A stretch of DNA of 64,000 nucleotides, from NCBI RefSeq assembly GCF_900215205.1, contig NZ_OBDY01000004.1:408280-472279 (forward strand). The letters run 5' to 3'. Positions 51,470 to 61,201 of this stretch are shown here, piece by piece (within the stretch, counting starts at the first letter, position 1; the number at the start of each line of letters is the position of its first letter). Both the position numbers and the translations under genes were made by a program. This DNA comes from Paractinoplanes atraurantiacus (GTDB lineage Bacteria; Actinomycetota; Actinomycetes; Mycobacteriales; Micromonosporaceae). The notes under the pieces are model-generated. The model saw only the letters and a list, made by a program, of their open reading frames with translations, did no database searches and had not been told where the DNA came from.

Positions 51470-52140
51470 CCCTCTTTCTTGGGCGCGTAGCGCGGCACGT
51501 ACTCCTGGCCGGTCAGCTTCTGGATCTCGGCCATCACCTCGTCGGTGAGCTCGCGCAGCGAGGTGCGGTCGTCCGAACGGCCGGCCGGGTCGATCGGCTT
51601 GCCGAATTTCAGGGTGACCGAGCCACCGCGCAGGCGGGGCGTCGGATAGGGCTGGCCGATCGGCTGCACCTCCTCGGTTCCGAGGCAGCCCACCGGGATG
51701 ATCGGCACACCGGCCGCGACCGCGAGGCGGGCCACGCCCGTCCGGCCGCGGTAGAGCTTGCCGTCGGGCGAGCGGGTGCCCTCCGGATAGACGACCACCG
51801 CGTCGCCTGCCTTGAGCACCGGGATCGCGCCGTCGAAGGCGGCCAGAGCGGCCCGCCCGCCGGCCCGCTCGACCCGCACCGCGCCGAGGCCGTTGAGCAG
51901 GTTACGGGTGAACCAGCCGCTGAGGCCGGTGCCGTCGAAGTAATCGGACTTGGCCCAGAAGCAGAGATGCCGGGGCACGACAGCACCGATGAAGAGCTCG
52001 TCGGCCACGGACAGATGGTTGCTGGCGAAGATCACTCCACCCGCCCTGGGCACGTGCTCGAGTCCCTCGACACGCGGTCGCCAGCCGATCTTCAGCGCAT
52101 TGCCGACGGTGAATTTGCCGATCGTATAGAGCAGCGGCAA
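51466..52140 (-). CDS. plsC: 1-acyl-sn-glycerol-3-phosphate acyltransferase (PlsC family)
   Basis: 224 aa from TTG 52140, chosen for GGAGG eight bases upstream. Acyltransferase block I in FASNHLSVADELF (HxxxxD), block III in YPEGTRSPDG and block IV VPIIPVGCLGTEE. Adds the second acyl chain in phosphatidic acid synthesis. A short hydrophobic N-terminus probably anchors it at the membrane. Actinomycetes often have several copies; specificity is unknown. Confidence 0.9.
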   Translation of the reverse strand: MPLLYTIGKFTVGNALKIGWRPRVEGLEHVPRAGGVIFASNHLSVADELFIGAVVPRHLCFWAKSDYFDGTGLSGWFTRNLLNGLGAVRVERAGGRAALAAFDGAIPVLKAGDAVVVYPEGTRSPDGKLYRGRTGVARLAVAAGVPIIPVGCLGTEEVQPIGQPYPTPRLRGGSVTLKFGKPIDPAGRSDDRTSLRELTDEVMAEIQKLTGQEYVPRYAPKKEG

Positions 52141-52235
52141 CGGGGGTTCCTCCGGAACGGGGTGGTGCGAAAACGGTGGGGGGCGGCTGTGAGGGTAGCG
52201 GACGTCACCAGGGAAGTCCCTGTCGATCTTGCCGA

Positions 52236-52280
52236 CGGACCCGGACATTCACCGTAGAAGGCGGGAAATGTCCGGGTCCG
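52236..52280. terminator. 14-bp perfect hairpin downstream of ileS
   Basis: CGGACCCGGACATT (52236-52249) pairs without mismatch with AATGTCCGGGTCCG (52267-52280) across a 17-nt loop. It lies 18 nt past the ileS stop and ~95 nt before plsC on the same strand. There is no U-tract, so it may be a U-less terminator or an mRNA 3'-end stabiliser. Confidence 0.6.
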
Positions 52281-52297
52281 GTTGCTAGTTTCACAGC

Positions 52298-55200
52298 TTA
52301 GTGCGCTCGGGACACCGCCACAGTCACCTGTTCGCCGTCACCGACCTCACCTGCGAAACCACCCGAACCGGCCTCGAAGCGCAGGTCGGTGGCGAGGGTC
52401 TCGCCGGCCACGAAGTCCCGGTGCGCCTCGATCGCGGCTTGGACCTCGGCCGAGGCCGAGACCACGAGCGCGATGCGGTCCGAGACGTCCAGATCGGCGT
52501 CGCGCCGGGCCTGCTGCACGACCCGGATCACGTCCCGGGCCAGGCCCTCCGCGGCCAGCGCGGGCGTCACCGCCGTGTCGAGCACGACGACACCCGCGCC
52601 GGCGGGCAGCGGCGCCGAGTTCTCGACGTCGGAGGCGACCTGCTTCAGCTCGTACTCGCCCTCATGCAACCTCACCCCGGCCGCGACCGGCGCGCCGTCG
52701 ACCAGCTCCCAGTCGCCGGCCTTGACCGCCTTGATCACCTGCTGGACCTGCTTGCCGAGGCGCGGCCCCAAGGCCCGGGGCACGACGGTCAAGACCTTTT
52801 GGCTGTACGCGGTCACGTCGCCGGTGAAGACGACCTCCTTCACGTTGACCTCGTCCGCGAGCAGGTCGGCGAAGCCGGCCAGGGCCGGCGCCTGCGCGGT
52901 CGCCACCGTGAGCCGGGCCAGCGGCAGCCGCACCCGCAGGGCGCGGGCCTTGCGCAGCGACAGCGCGGCCGAGGCCACGTCGCGGATCGCGTCCATCGAG
53001 GCGACGAGGTCGTGGTCGGCCGGCAGCGAGGAGGCTGAGGGCCAGTCGGTCAGGTGCACCGAGCGCTCCCCGGTGAGCCCGCGCCAGATCTCCTCCGCGG
53101 TCAGCGGCGCCAGCGGCGCCACCACCCGGCACACCGTCTCGAGGACGGTGGCCAGGGTGTCGAACGCGTCCCGGTCGCCCGCCCAGAAGCGGTCCCGCGA
53201 GCGGCGCACGTACCAGTTGGTCAGCGCGTCGAGGTACGACCGGACCGAACCGGCCGCGCCCGAGATGTCGTACTCGTCCATCTGGCGCTGCACGTCGGTG
53301 ACCAGCTCGCCGGTCTTGGCCAGGATGTAGCGGTCCAGCAGGTGGGCCGAGTCGGCCCGGAACGACGCCTCGTAGCCCGACGCGTTCGCGTACAGGCTGA
53401 AGAAGTACCAGACGTTCCAGAGCGGCAGCAGCACCTGGCGGACGGAGTCGCGGATGGCCACCTCGGTGACGGCCATGTCGCCGCCGCGCAGCACCGGCGA
53501 GGACATGAGCATCCAGCGCATGGCGTCCGACCCGTACGAGTCGAAGACCTTGTAGACGTCCGGGTAGTTTCGCAGCGACTTGGACATCTTGCGCCCGTCC
53601 TCGCCGAGCAGGATGCCGTGGCTGAGGCAGTTGCGGAACGCGGGCCGGTCGAACAGGGCCGTGGCCAGCACGTGCATGGTGTAGAACCAGCCGCGGGTCT
53701 GGCCGATGTACTCGACGATGAAGTCGCCCGGGTAGTGGTGCTCGAACCAGTCCTTGTTCTCGAACGGGTAGTGCACCTGGGCGAACGGCATCGACCCGGA
53801 CTCGAACCAGCAGTCGAGCACCTCGGGCACGCGGCGCATCGTCGACTTGCCGGTCGGGTCGTCCGGGTTCGGGCGGGTCAGCTCATCGACGTACGGCCGA
53901 TGGAGGTCCTCGACCTTGACCCCGAAGTCTCTCTCGAGCTCTTCGTAGGAGCCGTAGACGTCCACCCGCGGATATTGCGGATCGTCGGACTTCCAGGCCG
54001 GGATGGGCGAGCCCCAGAACCGGTTGCGGGAGATCGACCAGTCGCGGGCGTTGGCCAGCCACTTGCCGAACGAGCCGTCCTTGATGTGCGCCGGCGTCCA
54101 GGTGATCTCCTGGTTGAGCTCGACCATGCGGTCGCGGAACTTGGTGACCGCGACGAACCAGGACGACACCGCCTTGTAGACCAGCGGGGTGTCGCAGCGC
54201 CAGCAGTGCGGGTAGGAGTGCGTGTAGCCCTCGTGCCGCAGGACGACGCCACGCTCTTTCAAGAGAGCGATGATCGGCTTGTTGGCCTCGAAGACCTGCA
54301 CCCCCTGCCAGTCGGGCACCAGCGAGGTGAACCGGGTGTGGTCGTCCACGGTGACGACGGTCGGGATGCCGGCCGCGTTGCAGACGTTCTGGTCGTCCTC
54401 GCCGAAGGCCGGCGCCTGGTGGACGACGCCCGTGCCGTCCTCGTCGGTCACGTAGTCGGCCGCGAGCACCTGGAACGCGTTCGGCCCGCCCGCCTCCACG
54501 AGGAAGTCGAACAGCGGCGTGTACCTCCGCCCGGCCAGCTCGCTACCGAGCACGGTGCCGACCTGCTCCCAGCCTTCCAGTTCCTTGGCGTAGGCGGCCA
54601 CCCGCGACGCGCCCATGATGAGCTTTCTGCCCGATGTGTCGGATAAAACGGCATATTCGATGGCGGGGCCAACGGCGAGGGCCAGGTTCGACGGCAGCGT
54701 CCACGGGGTCGTGGTCCACACGGCGATGTCCTCGCCGGTTTCCAAGCGGAAGGTCACGGTCAGGGCCGGGTCGGTGCGGTCGCGGTAGACGTCGTCCATC
54801 CGCGTCTCGGTGTTGGACAGCGGGGTCTCGCACCGGAAGCAGTAGGCGAGCACGCGGAAGCCCTCGTACACCAGGCCCTTGTCGTGCAGGGTCTTGAACG
54901 CCCACATGACCGACTCCATGTAGGCCGGGTCGAGCGTCTTGTAGTCGTTCTCGAAGTCCACCCACCGGGCCTGCCGGGTGACGTAGCGCTCCCAGTCCTT
55001 GGTGTAGGCGAGCACGGACGTACGGCAGGCCTCGTTGAACTTGTCGATGCCCAGCTCGACGATCTGCGCCTTGGTGGTGATGCCGAGCTGCTTCTCGGCC
55101 TCGACCTCGGCCGGCAGCCCGTGCGTGTCCCAGCCGAACCGGCGCTCGACGCGCTTGCCGCGCATGCTCTGGTAGCGCGGCACCAGGTCCTTCACGTAAC

Positions 55201-55417
55201 CGGTGAACAGGTGCCCGTAGTGCGGCAGGCCGTTGGCGAACGGCGGGCCGTCGTAGAACACGTACTCGTTGGCGCCGTTCTCCCCGGCCGGCCGCTGGTC
55301 GACGGAGGCCTCGAAGGTCTTGTCGGCTTCCCAGTGCGAAAGGACCGCGCGCTCGACCGCGGGCAGATCCGGGCTCGCCGGGACGCCCGTGGCGTCGGTG
55401 TGCTTGGGATAGGCCAT
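52298..55417 (-). CDS. ileS: Isoleucyl-tRNA synthetase
   Basis: 1039 aa from ATG 55417. Class I synthetase with the HIGH motif as PHYGHL at about residue 65, the editing (CP1) domain, [20 protein letters not shown] at about residue 609 and an anticodon-binding C-terminal region. The length and N-terminus ([18 protein letters not shown]) place it with the eukaryote-like IleRS of actinomycetes, a group associated with lower mupirocin sensitivity. Translation is controlled by the T-box upstream. Start codon seven bases after GGAGG, which lies inside the sequestrator hairpin. Confidence 0.97.
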   Translation of the reverse strand: MAYPKHTDATGVPASPDLPAVERAVLSHWEADKTFEASVDQRPAGENGANEYVFYDGPPFANGLPHYGHLFTGYVKDLVPRYQSMRGKRVERRFGWDTHGLPAEVEAEKQLGITTKAQIVELGIDKFNEACRTSVLAYTKDWERYVTRQARWVDFENDYKTLDPAYMESVMWAFKTLHDKGLVYEGFRVLAYCFRCETPLSNTETRMDDVYRDRTDPALTVTFRLETGEDIAVWTTTPWTLPSNLALAVGPAIEYAVLSDTSGRKLIMGASRVAAYAKELEGWEQVGTVLGSELAGRRYTPLFDFLVEAGGPNAFQVLAADYVTDEDGTGVVHQAPAFGEDDQNVCNAAGIPTVVTVDDHTRFTSLVPDWQGVQVFEANKPIIALLKERGVVLRHEGYTHSYPHCWRCDTPLVYKAVSSWFVAVTKFRDRMVELNQEITWTPAHIKDGSFGKWLANARDWSISRNRFWGSPIPAWKSDDPQYPRVDVYGSYEELERDFGVKVEDLHRPYVDELTRPNPDDPTGKSTMRRVPEVLDCWFESGSMPFAQVHYPFENKDWFEHHYPGDFIVEYIGQTRGWFYTMHVLATALFDRPAFRNCLSHGILLGEDGRKMSKSLRNYPDVYKVFDSYGSDAMRWMLMSSPVLRGGDMAVTEVAIRDSVRQVLLPLWNVWYFFSLYANASGYEASFRADSAHLLDRYILAKTGELVTDVQRQMDEYDISGAAGSVRSYLDALTNWYVRRSRDRFWAGDRDAFDTLATVLETVCRVVAPLAPLTAEEIWRGLTGERSVHLTDWPSASSLPADHDLVASMDAIRDVASAALSLRKARALRVRLPLARLTVATAQAPALAGFADLLADEVNVKEVVFTGDVTAYSQKVLTVVPRALGPRLGKQVQQVIKAVKAGDWELVDGAPVAAGVRLHEGEYELKQVASDVENSAPLPAGAGVVVLDTAVTPALAAEGLARDVIRVVQQARRDADLDVSDRIALVVSASAEVQAAIEAHRDFVAGETLATDLRFEAGSGGFAGEVGDGEQVTVAVSRAH

Positions 55418-55590
55418 CGCTGGTCCTCCAACAGTCGTCTGGACTGCGAGGACGAGCTCCACGCCCGCGGTACCACCTCGCTTGACGGGGTTTCCCCGCC
55501 CGCTCGTTTCTTGTGCCCGGTTCTAATAAGGCCTGAGCCCGTTCTTCCGGAGGCTCCCCGGTGATGGCCGGATCGTCGCCCTTGTGCACG
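55418..55590 (-). promoter_or_regulatory. Translational T-box riboswitch for ileS
   Basis: The minus strand carries the T-box sequence AGGTGGTACCGCG (55478-55466). A stem-loop just after the predicted RNA start presents AUC (55565-55563), an isoleucine codon, as candidate specifier. A CGGGG-AAA-CCCCG stem III lies at ~55486-55497. Between T-box and ATG, GTCCTC (55453-55448) pairs with GAGGAC (55428-55423), hiding the ribosome-binding site, with an inner CAGTC/GACTG stem. No terminator or U-tract is present, so control is translational. Uncharged tRNA-Ile should open the site. Confidence 0.92.
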
Positions 55591-55593
55591 ACA

Positions 55594-55599
55594 ACGATA
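55594..55599 (-). promoter_or_regulatory. -10 element of the ileS T-box transcript
   Basis: TATCGT on the minus strand, positioned so that transcription starts near 55587, just before the specifier stem-loop. The promoter lies between the stop codon of the upstream phosphatase gene (55618) and the T-box. Confidence 0.45.
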
Positions 55600-55617
55600 C
55601 CGGCCACCACCGGCCCC

Positions 55618-57138
55618 CTACGAACGGATTACGGTCGACCAGAGCGACTTCCCGTCCCGGTCACGCAGGTTGACCGTGAAGGCCCCGGTCCGCGCGTCGA
55701 TCTCCACCTCGCCGAAGTGCTGGAACCCCGAAGCCGGCGACGTGTTGGCCACCGGCGGGGCGTTGACGAAGACGGCCTTCGGGCCGAAGGTGCCGTCGAG
55801 GGCGTTCGGCCCGAACGCGCCCGCGTGGGCCGGCCCGGAGACGAACTCCCAGAACGGCGTGAAATCCTGGACCGCGGCCCGGGCCGGGTCGTAGTGGTGG
55901 GCCGCCGTGTAGTGCACGTCAGCGGTCAGGAAGACGATGCCGGTGACCCCGCGCCGGTGCGCGTCGCGCAGCACCCGGGCGAACTCCAGCTCGCGGCCCA
56001 GCGGCGCGCCCGGGTCGCCCTGGGCGACGCCCTCCTGCGCGGCCGCGCCGTCCGGCACGACCAGCCCGATCGGCAGGTCGTTGGCGATGACCTTCCACGT
56101 CGCCCGCGACTCGCGCAGGCCGCGGATCAGCCACTCGCGCTGCTGGGCGCCGAGCAGGCCGCGCTTCGGGTCCGCGTACGTGTTGCCGTCGTTGACGTCC
56201 TTGAAGGTCCGCATGTCGAGCACGAAGACGTCGAGCAGCGGCCCGTACGAGATCTTTCGGTAGACCGGACCTTGGTTTTTCGGCGTCGGGACCCATTCGT
56301 GGTACGCCTGGTGGGCCCGCCCGGCCAGCACGTCCACCCGCTTCTCGGTGTAGCGGGCGTCGTCCAAGATCTCGCCCGGGTACCAGTTGTTTGTCACCTC
56401 GTGGTCGTCCCACTGGTTGAGCTGGGGCACCTCGGCCGCGAACGCCTTGTAGGCCGGGTCGAGCAGGTTGTACGCGTACTGGCCGCGGTACTCGTCCAGG
56501 GTCTCGGCGACCTTGAGCTTCTCCTCGCTCACCACGTTGCGCCAGACACGCCCGTCGGGCAGCGTCACGGTCTCGGCCAGCGGCCCGTCGGCGTAGACGG
56601 TGTCGCCGCTGTGCAGCAGGAAGTCCGGCCGGCGGCGGCGCATCGATTCGAAGATCTTGAGTCCGCCGTACGCCGGGTCGATGCCCCACCCCTGACCGAC
56701 CACATCGCCGGTCCACACGAAGCGGATGTTCTCGCGGCGCACCGGCGCGGTCGTGAACGAGCCGGTCAGCGGGGCGCTGAACAGGCCGGGCCGGTCCAGG
56801 CTCTCGGCACGCACCCGGTAGTGCAGCCGGCTGCCGGCGGGCAGATGGCCCAGCTTGAGCTTCCCGGTCAGGCCGGTGTCCGGGGTGAGGATCGGGCCGC
56901 GGACCACGCGCGAGCCGCGGAAGTCGGGACGGCGGCTGACCTGGACCCACAGGCGCCCGGGCCGGTCGGCGCGGCTCCAGACGATCGCGGAGTCGGCGGT
57001 GGCGTCGCCGCTCTGCACGCCGTGGGTGAGGACCGGGCGGGTGCCGGCCGAGGAGAACGCGGGCGCTTCGAACAGGACCCCGGCCACACCACCGGCGACG
57101 CCGGCGCGGAGGAGGTTCCGTCGGGACAGACTGGTCAT
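55618..57138 (-). CDS. Tat-exported PhoD-type alkaline phosphatase/phosphodiesterase
   Basis: 506 aa from ATG 57138; ATG 57144 is two codons upstream. Twin-arginine signal SRRNLLRAGVAGGVAGVLF, then a PhoD N-terminal beta domain (THGVQSGDATADSAIVWSRA) and the metallophosphatase domain (VWTGDVVGQGWG, LLHSGDTVYADG, NQWDDHEVTNNW, FLTADVHYTAAHHY). PhoD enzymes hydrolyse phosphodiesters and monoesters outside the cell, using Ca and Fe in the Bacillus protein. No PHO-box-like repeat is evident upstream. The ileS T-box starts just after its stop. Confidence 0.93.
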   Translation of the reverse strand: MTSLSRRNLLRAGVAGGVAGVLFEAPAFSSAGTRPVLTHGVQSGDATADSAIVWSRADRPGRLWVQVSRRPDFRGSRVVRGPILTPDTGLTGKLKLGHLPAGSRLHYRVRAESLDRPGLFSAPLTGSFTTAPVRRENIRFVWTGDVVGQGWGIDPAYGGLKIFESMRRRRPDFLLHSGDTVYADGPLAETVTLPDGRVWRNVVSEEKLKVAETLDEYRGQYAYNLLDPAYKAFAAEVPQLNQWDDHEVTNNWYPGEILDDARYTEKRVDVLAGRAHQAYHEWVPTPKNQGPVYRKISYGPLLDVFVLDMRTFKDVNDGNTYADPKRGLLGAQQREWLIRGLRESRATWKVIANDLPIGLVVPDGAAAQEGVAQGDPGAPLGRELEFARVLRDAHRRGVTGIVFLTADVHYTAAHHYDPARAAVQDFTPFWEFVSGPAHAGAFGPNALDGTFGPKAVFVNAPPVANTSPASGFQHFGEVEIDARTGAFTVNLRDRDGKSLWSTVIRS

Positions 57139-57185
57139 GACCATGATGCCTATCGATCGGACATGGCCCGCGGGTGGCCGTCTCC

Positions 57186-57191
57186 TAAAAT
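57186..57191 (+). promoter_or_regulatory. TANNNT -10 element for a leaderless start
   Basis: TAAAAT, then 7 nt, then GTG 57199. TAAAAT is AT-only in a very GC-rich setting, so it stands out strongly. Confidence 0.6.
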
Positions 57192-57198
57192 CGGGGGC

Positions 57199-58215
57199 GT
57201 GATCCGCATCGAGATCGATGAACCCACACTGGCGCGCACCCGGATCGCGATCAGCCCGCTGACCGAGGCCGTGGTCAGCCTCTACCTGCTCCAGCGCAAT
57301 CCGGGCGTCGTGCCGTGGCCGTACGACGGCTGGGCCCGCCGTGCCCGTGAGATCCTGCGGACCGATCCGGCCACGGCGCCGGCCACGCTGCACATGCGGC
57401 TGCCCTCGGTGTCGCCCGACTTCCTCGCGCCGCTGCCCTCGTCGCCGCTGCCGACCATCGAGGAGCAGCTCGACGAGCTCCGCAACACCCCGGACGACGT
57501 GATCGACTTCCAGCTGGCCAAGCACTTCCCGAACGGCGAGCTCCCTGATCTGATGCGGCCGTTCCGCGACGACCGGCGGGCCGCGCTGGCCCGGCTGGCC
57601 GACGGCATGCAGGCCTATTGGGACGCGGCGATCGCGCCGTACTGGCCGGCCATGCGGGCCGCGCTCGACGAGGAGGTGCTGCTGCGGGCCCGGGCGCTGG
57701 CCGCCGACGGCCCGGACGCGCTGCTCTCCCGGCTGCACGAGCGGATCCGCTGGGAACGGCCCGTGCTGACCCTGATCAAGCCGCTCGATCAGCAGATGGA
57801 GGCGGTCAACCAGCGGCTGCTGCTGGTACCGCTGATCTTCTCGCGGGGCGCGCTGCTCTGTTCCGGCGACCACCCCGAGATCGTCATGGTGACCTATCAG
57901 TCGCGCGGCGCCGCCGTCCTGGCCGACGGCCCGCTCCAGCCGGTCGATCATCCGGGCGACCGGCTGGCCGTGCTGCTCGGCCGGGGCCGGGCCTCGATCC
58001 TGCGCTCGCTGACCGTCCCGGCCACCACGACCGGGCTGGCCACCGCCCTCGGCCTGGCCCCGAGCACGGTCTCCGAACACCTCTCCGGCCTGCAGGCGGC
58101 CGGGGTCGTGCACCGGCGCCGCGCAGGCCGCCGGGTGCTCTACGAACTGGAGCCGGCCGGAGTGGCGCTGGTCAATCTCCTCGGGGATTCGGCCCGGACC
58201 GAATTCGTTTCCTAG
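57199..58215 (+). CDS. ArsR-like winged-helix regulator with N-terminal DUF5937-like region
   Basis: 338 aa, GTG start. The N-terminal ~240 residues are a helical domain (ISPLTEAVVSLYLLQRNPGV, later DDVIDFQLAKHFPNGELPDL). This front is shared by many actinomycete regulators annotated DUF5937 or helix-turn-helix. The C-terminus is a winged helix (TGLATALGLAPSTVSEHLSG, LQAAGVVHRRRAGRRVLYEL). Likely a dimeric repressor with a large ligand-binding front. It precedes an ABC-2 exporter by 29 nt on the same strand and probably controls it. Confidence 0.85.
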   Translation: MIRIEIDEPTLARTRIAISPLTEAVVSLYLLQRNPGVVPWPYDGWARRAREILRTDPATAPATLHMRLPSVSPDFLAPLPSSPLPTIEEQLDELRNTPDDVIDFQLAKHFPNGELPDLMRPFRDDRRAALARLADGMQAYWDAAIAPYWPAMRAALDEEVLLRARALAADGPDALLSRLHERIRWERPVLTLIKPLDQQMEAVNQRLLLVPLIFSRGALLCSGDHPEIVMVTYQSRGAAVLADGPLQPVDHPGDRLAVLLGRGRASILRSLTVPATTTGLATALGLAPSTVSEHLSGLQAAGVVHRRRAGRRVLYELEPAGVALVNLLGDSARTEFVS

Positions 58216-58231
58216 CAGGCACCGACTTCCC

Positions 58232-58237
58232 TACGGT
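58232..58237 (+). promoter_or_regulatory. TANNNT -10 element for a leaderless start
   Basis: TACGGT, then 7 nt, then ATG 58245. It gives the exporter operon its own promoter separate from the regulator. Confidence 0.5.
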
Positions 58238-58244
58238 CGGGGCC

Positions 58245-59222
58245 ATGGGGAGCGACTACGCCATCGAGGCGGATGATTTACGCCGGACCTACCGGGCGCG
58301 GACGGGCTGGCTCAAGCCCACGCGCACCGAGGTCGAGGCGGTCCGCGGTGTGACCTTCGAGGTCGGCCGCGGCGAGCTGTTCGGACTGCTCGGGCCGAAC
58401 GGCGCCGGCAAGACCACCACCATCAAGATGCTGAACACCCTGCTCATCCCGACCTCGGGCACGGCCCGGGTGGGCGGCTTCGACGTGGTCAAGCAGACCA
58501 AACAGGTACGCCGGCGGATCGGCTACGTGTTCGGCGGCGACCGTGGCCTCTACGACCGGCTGTCCGCCCTGGACAACCTGCGGTATTTCGCCGAGCTGTA
58601 CGGTGTCGCGCCGCGCGAGCAGAAGCGGCGCATCGCCGAGCTGCTCGACCTGGTCGGCCTGGCCGGGCGCGAACGCGAGCGGGTCGAGGGCTACTCGCGG
58701 GGCATGCGCCAGCGGCTGCACATCGCCCGGGGCCTGCTGCACTCCCCCGACGTGCTCTTCCTCGACGAGCCGTCGATCGGCGTCGACCCGGTGGCCGCGC
58801 GCGAGCTGCGCCGCACGGTCGGCGACCTGGCCGCGACCGGCACCACGGTGCTGCTGACCACGCACTACATGGCCGAGGCGGACGAGCTCTGCGACCGGAT
58901 CGCGGTCATCTCGGACGGGTGCATCCAGGCCCTGGGCACCCCGGCCGAGCTGCGGAAACACGCCGACGGTTTCCGGGTGGTGGAGGTCGAGGCGTACGGC
59001 GTCCCGGACACGGCGGTCGACACGTTGCGGGGCCTGCCCGGCGTACGGGAAACCGCAGTCGAAGTCAAAGGCGCCTTGCAGTTGCTGACCGTGCACTCGG
59101 ACGCGCACGTGGACGTGCAGGGTGACGTGCTGCGCGAGCTGGCGGGCATCCGCCTCGGCCGCGTGAACAGCCGCGAGCCGACCCTCGAGGATGCGTACGT
59201 GGCGATCGTGAGCGCGGCATGA
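58245..59222 (+). CDS. ABC-2 exporter ATP-binding protein (DrrA/NodI-like)
   Basis: 325 aa. Walker A GPNGAGKTTTIKML, Q-loop in RIGYVFGGDRGLY, signature YSRGMRQRLHIARGLL, Walker B VLFLDEPSIGVDP and switch His in LLTTHYMAEADE. A C-terminal DUF4162-like extension runs from ~residue 245. Energises the two permeases that follow; the first start overlaps its stop as ATGA. The cargo could be a lipid, polysaccharide or drug. The YSRGM signature is common in the NatA/DrrA group. Confidence 0.92.
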   Translation: MGSDYAIEADDLRRTYRARTGWLKPTRTEVEAVRGVTFEVGRGELFGLLGPNGAGKTTTIKMLNTLLIPTSGTARVGGFDVVKQTKQVRRRIGYVFGGDRGLYDRLSALDNLRYFAELYGVAPREQKRRIAELLDLVGLAGRERERVEGYSRGMRQRLHIARGLLHSPDVLFLDEPSIGVDPVAARELRRTVGDLAATGTTVLLTTHYMAEADELCDRIAVISDGCIQALGTPAELRKHADGFRVVEVEAYGVPDTAVDTLRGLPGVRETAVEVKGALQLLTVHSDAHVDVQGDVLRELAGIRLGRVNSREPTLEDAYVAIVSAA

Positions 59223-59989
59223 GCACTCTCCGTCTACTCCTGGTGGGGACGCTGCTGCACGCCAAGCAGATCAGCCGGTCGCCCTTCGAGGTGGCGATCG
59301 CCCTGGTCGTGCCGGTCGTGCAGGCCACGCTCGCGGTCTACCTGTTCCGCTCCGGCGGCGAGCAGCACCGCCTGCTCGAAGCCGCGGTCGGCGCCGGCGT
59401 GATGGGCGTCTGGTCCTCGGTCCTGTTCGGCTCCGGCGGCGCCATCCAGAACCAGCGCTGGCAGGGCACCCTCGAAATGATCATGATGGCGCCGCGCCGG
59501 CCCGCCCTGGTGATCCTGCCGATCACCATCGCCACCGGCATCACCGGGACCTACGCTCTGCTCGCCACTCTCGCCTGGGGCCGATTGCTGTACGGGATCA
59601 GGCTCGACTTCGCCCACCCAGTCGCCTTCGTGGTGGCGGCGGTGGTGTGCGTGGTCGGGCTCGGCATGTTCGGCCTGCTGCTGGCCGCGACATTCGTGCT
59701 CATGCGCAACGCCAACGCGCTCGCCAACACGCTCGAATATCCGGTCTGGCTGGTCTCCGGCATGCTCGTGCCGATCACCGTGCTGCCGGCCTGGACCGTG
59801 CCGGTCGCGGCGATCCTGCCCACCACGTGGGGCGCCCGGGCGCTGCGCGAGGCCACCAGCGGCGGGCCGGTGTGGCCGTCGGTCGCCCTCTGCCTCGGCA
59901 TCAGCCTGATCTGCCTGCTGGTCGGCTTTCTGGTGATGGGTCGCGTCGAACGCCGCGCCCGTGCGGCCGCGACCTTGGCGCTGGCATGA
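59219..59989 (+). CDS. ABC-2 transporter permease
   Basis: 256 aa with six hydrophobic helices, as in ABC-2 permeases (IALVVPVVQATLAVYLF, ALVILPITIATGITGTYALL, VAFVVAAVVCVVGLGMFGLL and others). Conserved RW(Q/E)GTLEMIMMAPRRP loop after the second helix. Overlaps the ATPase and next permease by ATGA on both sides, so a heteromeric exporter is expected. Confidence 0.88.
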   Translation: MSTLRLLLVGTLLHAKQISRSPFEVAIALVVPVVQATLAVYLFRSGGEQHRLLEAAVGAGVMGVWSSVLFGSGGAIQNQRWQGTLEMIMMAPRRPALVILPITIATGITGTYALLATLAWGRLLYGIRLDFAHPVAFVVAAVVCVVGLGMFGLLLAATFVLMRNANALANTLEYPVWLVSGMLVPITVLPAWTVPVAAILPTTWGARALREATSGGPVWPSVALCLGISLICLLVGFLVMGRVERRARAAATLALA

Positions 59990-60771
59990 AGACGATCAGA
60001 CTGATGGCCGTGGGCGGGACGATCGCGTACCGCGCCCTGTTCAACTGGACCACGCCGGGGATGTTCGTCGGCACGCTGCTGGTCGGGCCGCTGTTCCAGC
60101 TGCTGTTCTTCGCCTATCTGGGCCGGCAGTTGCAGGTGGCCGACGACCGGTTCTACATCGTCGGCAACGCGGTCCTGACCGCGTCGCTGGCCTGCGTCTT
60201 CGGCGGCACCATGGCGGTGGCGAACGAGCGGCGCTACGGCACGCTCGGGCACGTGCTGCTCTCGCCCCGCAGCCGGACCCTCATCTTCTGGGGGCGGGTT
60301 CTGCCGTACGCGGGAAACGGTCTGTTGATCGCCGTGGTGACCCTGACCGTGGGAGCGCTGCTGCTCGGGCTGCGCATTCCCCTGTCCGCGCTGCCGGGCC
60401 TGCTGCTGGCGATGGCGGCCGGGTCGCTGGCCTGCGGATTCTTCGGGCTCACGCTGGGCGCCCTGGGACTGCGGTTCCGCGACGTGTGGGTGATCTCGAA
60501 CGTCGCGGTGGCGCTGTTGCTGCTGCTCACCGGCGTCAACGTGCCCGCCGACGGGCTGCCCGGCTGGATGGTGACAGTCGGTCAATGGCTGCCGATCACC
60601 CACGCGGCCTCGGCGGCGCGTTCCTTCGCGGCCGGGGAGGGATTCGCCTCGGCCGCGCCCGCGCTGGGCCGGGAACTGCTGGTCGGCGCCGTCTACGCGG
60701 CCGCGGCCGTCATCCTGCTGAAGATCTTCGAGACCGAGTCACGTCGCCGCGCCAGCCTCGACACGTATTAG
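59986..60771 (+). CDS. ABC-2 transporter permease
   Basis: 261 aa, six hydrophobic helices. NERRYGTLGHVLLSPRSR is the ABC-2 coupling loop, equivalent to that of the preceding permease. The two permeases differ clearly in sequence, so each exporter probably holds one of each. Convergent with ndk, 13 nt between the stops. Confidence 0.88.
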   Translation: MKTIRLMAVGGTIAYRALFNWTTPGMFVGTLLVGPLFQLLFFAYLGRQLQVADDRFYIVGNAVLTASLACVFGGTMAVANERRYGTLGHVLLSPRSRTLIFWGRVLPYAGNGLLIAVVTLTVGALLLGLRIPLSALPGLLLAMAAGSLACGFFGLTLGALGLRFRDVWVISNVAVALLLLLTGVNVPADGLPGWMVTVGQWLPITHAASAARSFAAGEGFASAAPALGRELLVGAVYAAAAVILLKIFETESRRRASLDTY

Positions 60772-60784
60772 CGGCTCGTTCTTC

Positions 60785-61201
60785 TCAGCGGTTGGGGAAC
60801 CAGAGGTCGATCTCGCGCTTGGCGCTCTCCGGCGAGTCGGAGGCGTGCACCAGGTTCTCCCGGTTGGACAGCGAGAAATCACCACGGATCGTGCCGGCGG
60901 CCGCCTTGCGGCCGTCGGTCGAGCCGATCATGGCCCGGACCACCTCGATGACCTCGTCGCCGCTGAGGATCAGCGCGGCCAGCGGGCCCGACGTCATGAA
61001 CTCCTTGAGCGGCGGGTAGAACGGCTTGTCCACGTGGTCGGCGTAGTGCTGGTCGGCCAGGGCCGCGTCCATCGTGCGCAGCTCCAGCGCCTCGACGACC
61101 AGGCCTTTACGCTCGAAGCGGGAGAGCACCTCGCCGAGCAGTCCGCGACGGACGGCGTCGGGCTTGATGAGCACGAGCGAACGCTCGGTGTTGCTGGACA
61201 C
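60785..61201 (-). CDS. ndk: Nucleoside diphosphate kinase
   Basis: 138 aa, GTG start six bases after AAGGAG. Typical NDPK sequence: ERSLVLIKPDAVRRGL, HYADHVDKPFYPPLKEFM and the phosphohistidine in NLVHASDSPESA. Balances nucleoside triphosphate pools. Stand-alone, between the exporter and the long membrane protein. Confidence 0.97.
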   Translation of the reverse strand: MSSNTERSLVLIKPDAVRRGLLGEVLSRFERKGLVVEALELRTMDAALADQHYADHVDKPFYPPLKEFMTSGPLAALILSGDEVIEVVRAMIGSTDGRKAAAGTIRGDFSLSNRENLVHASDSPESAKREIDLWFPNR

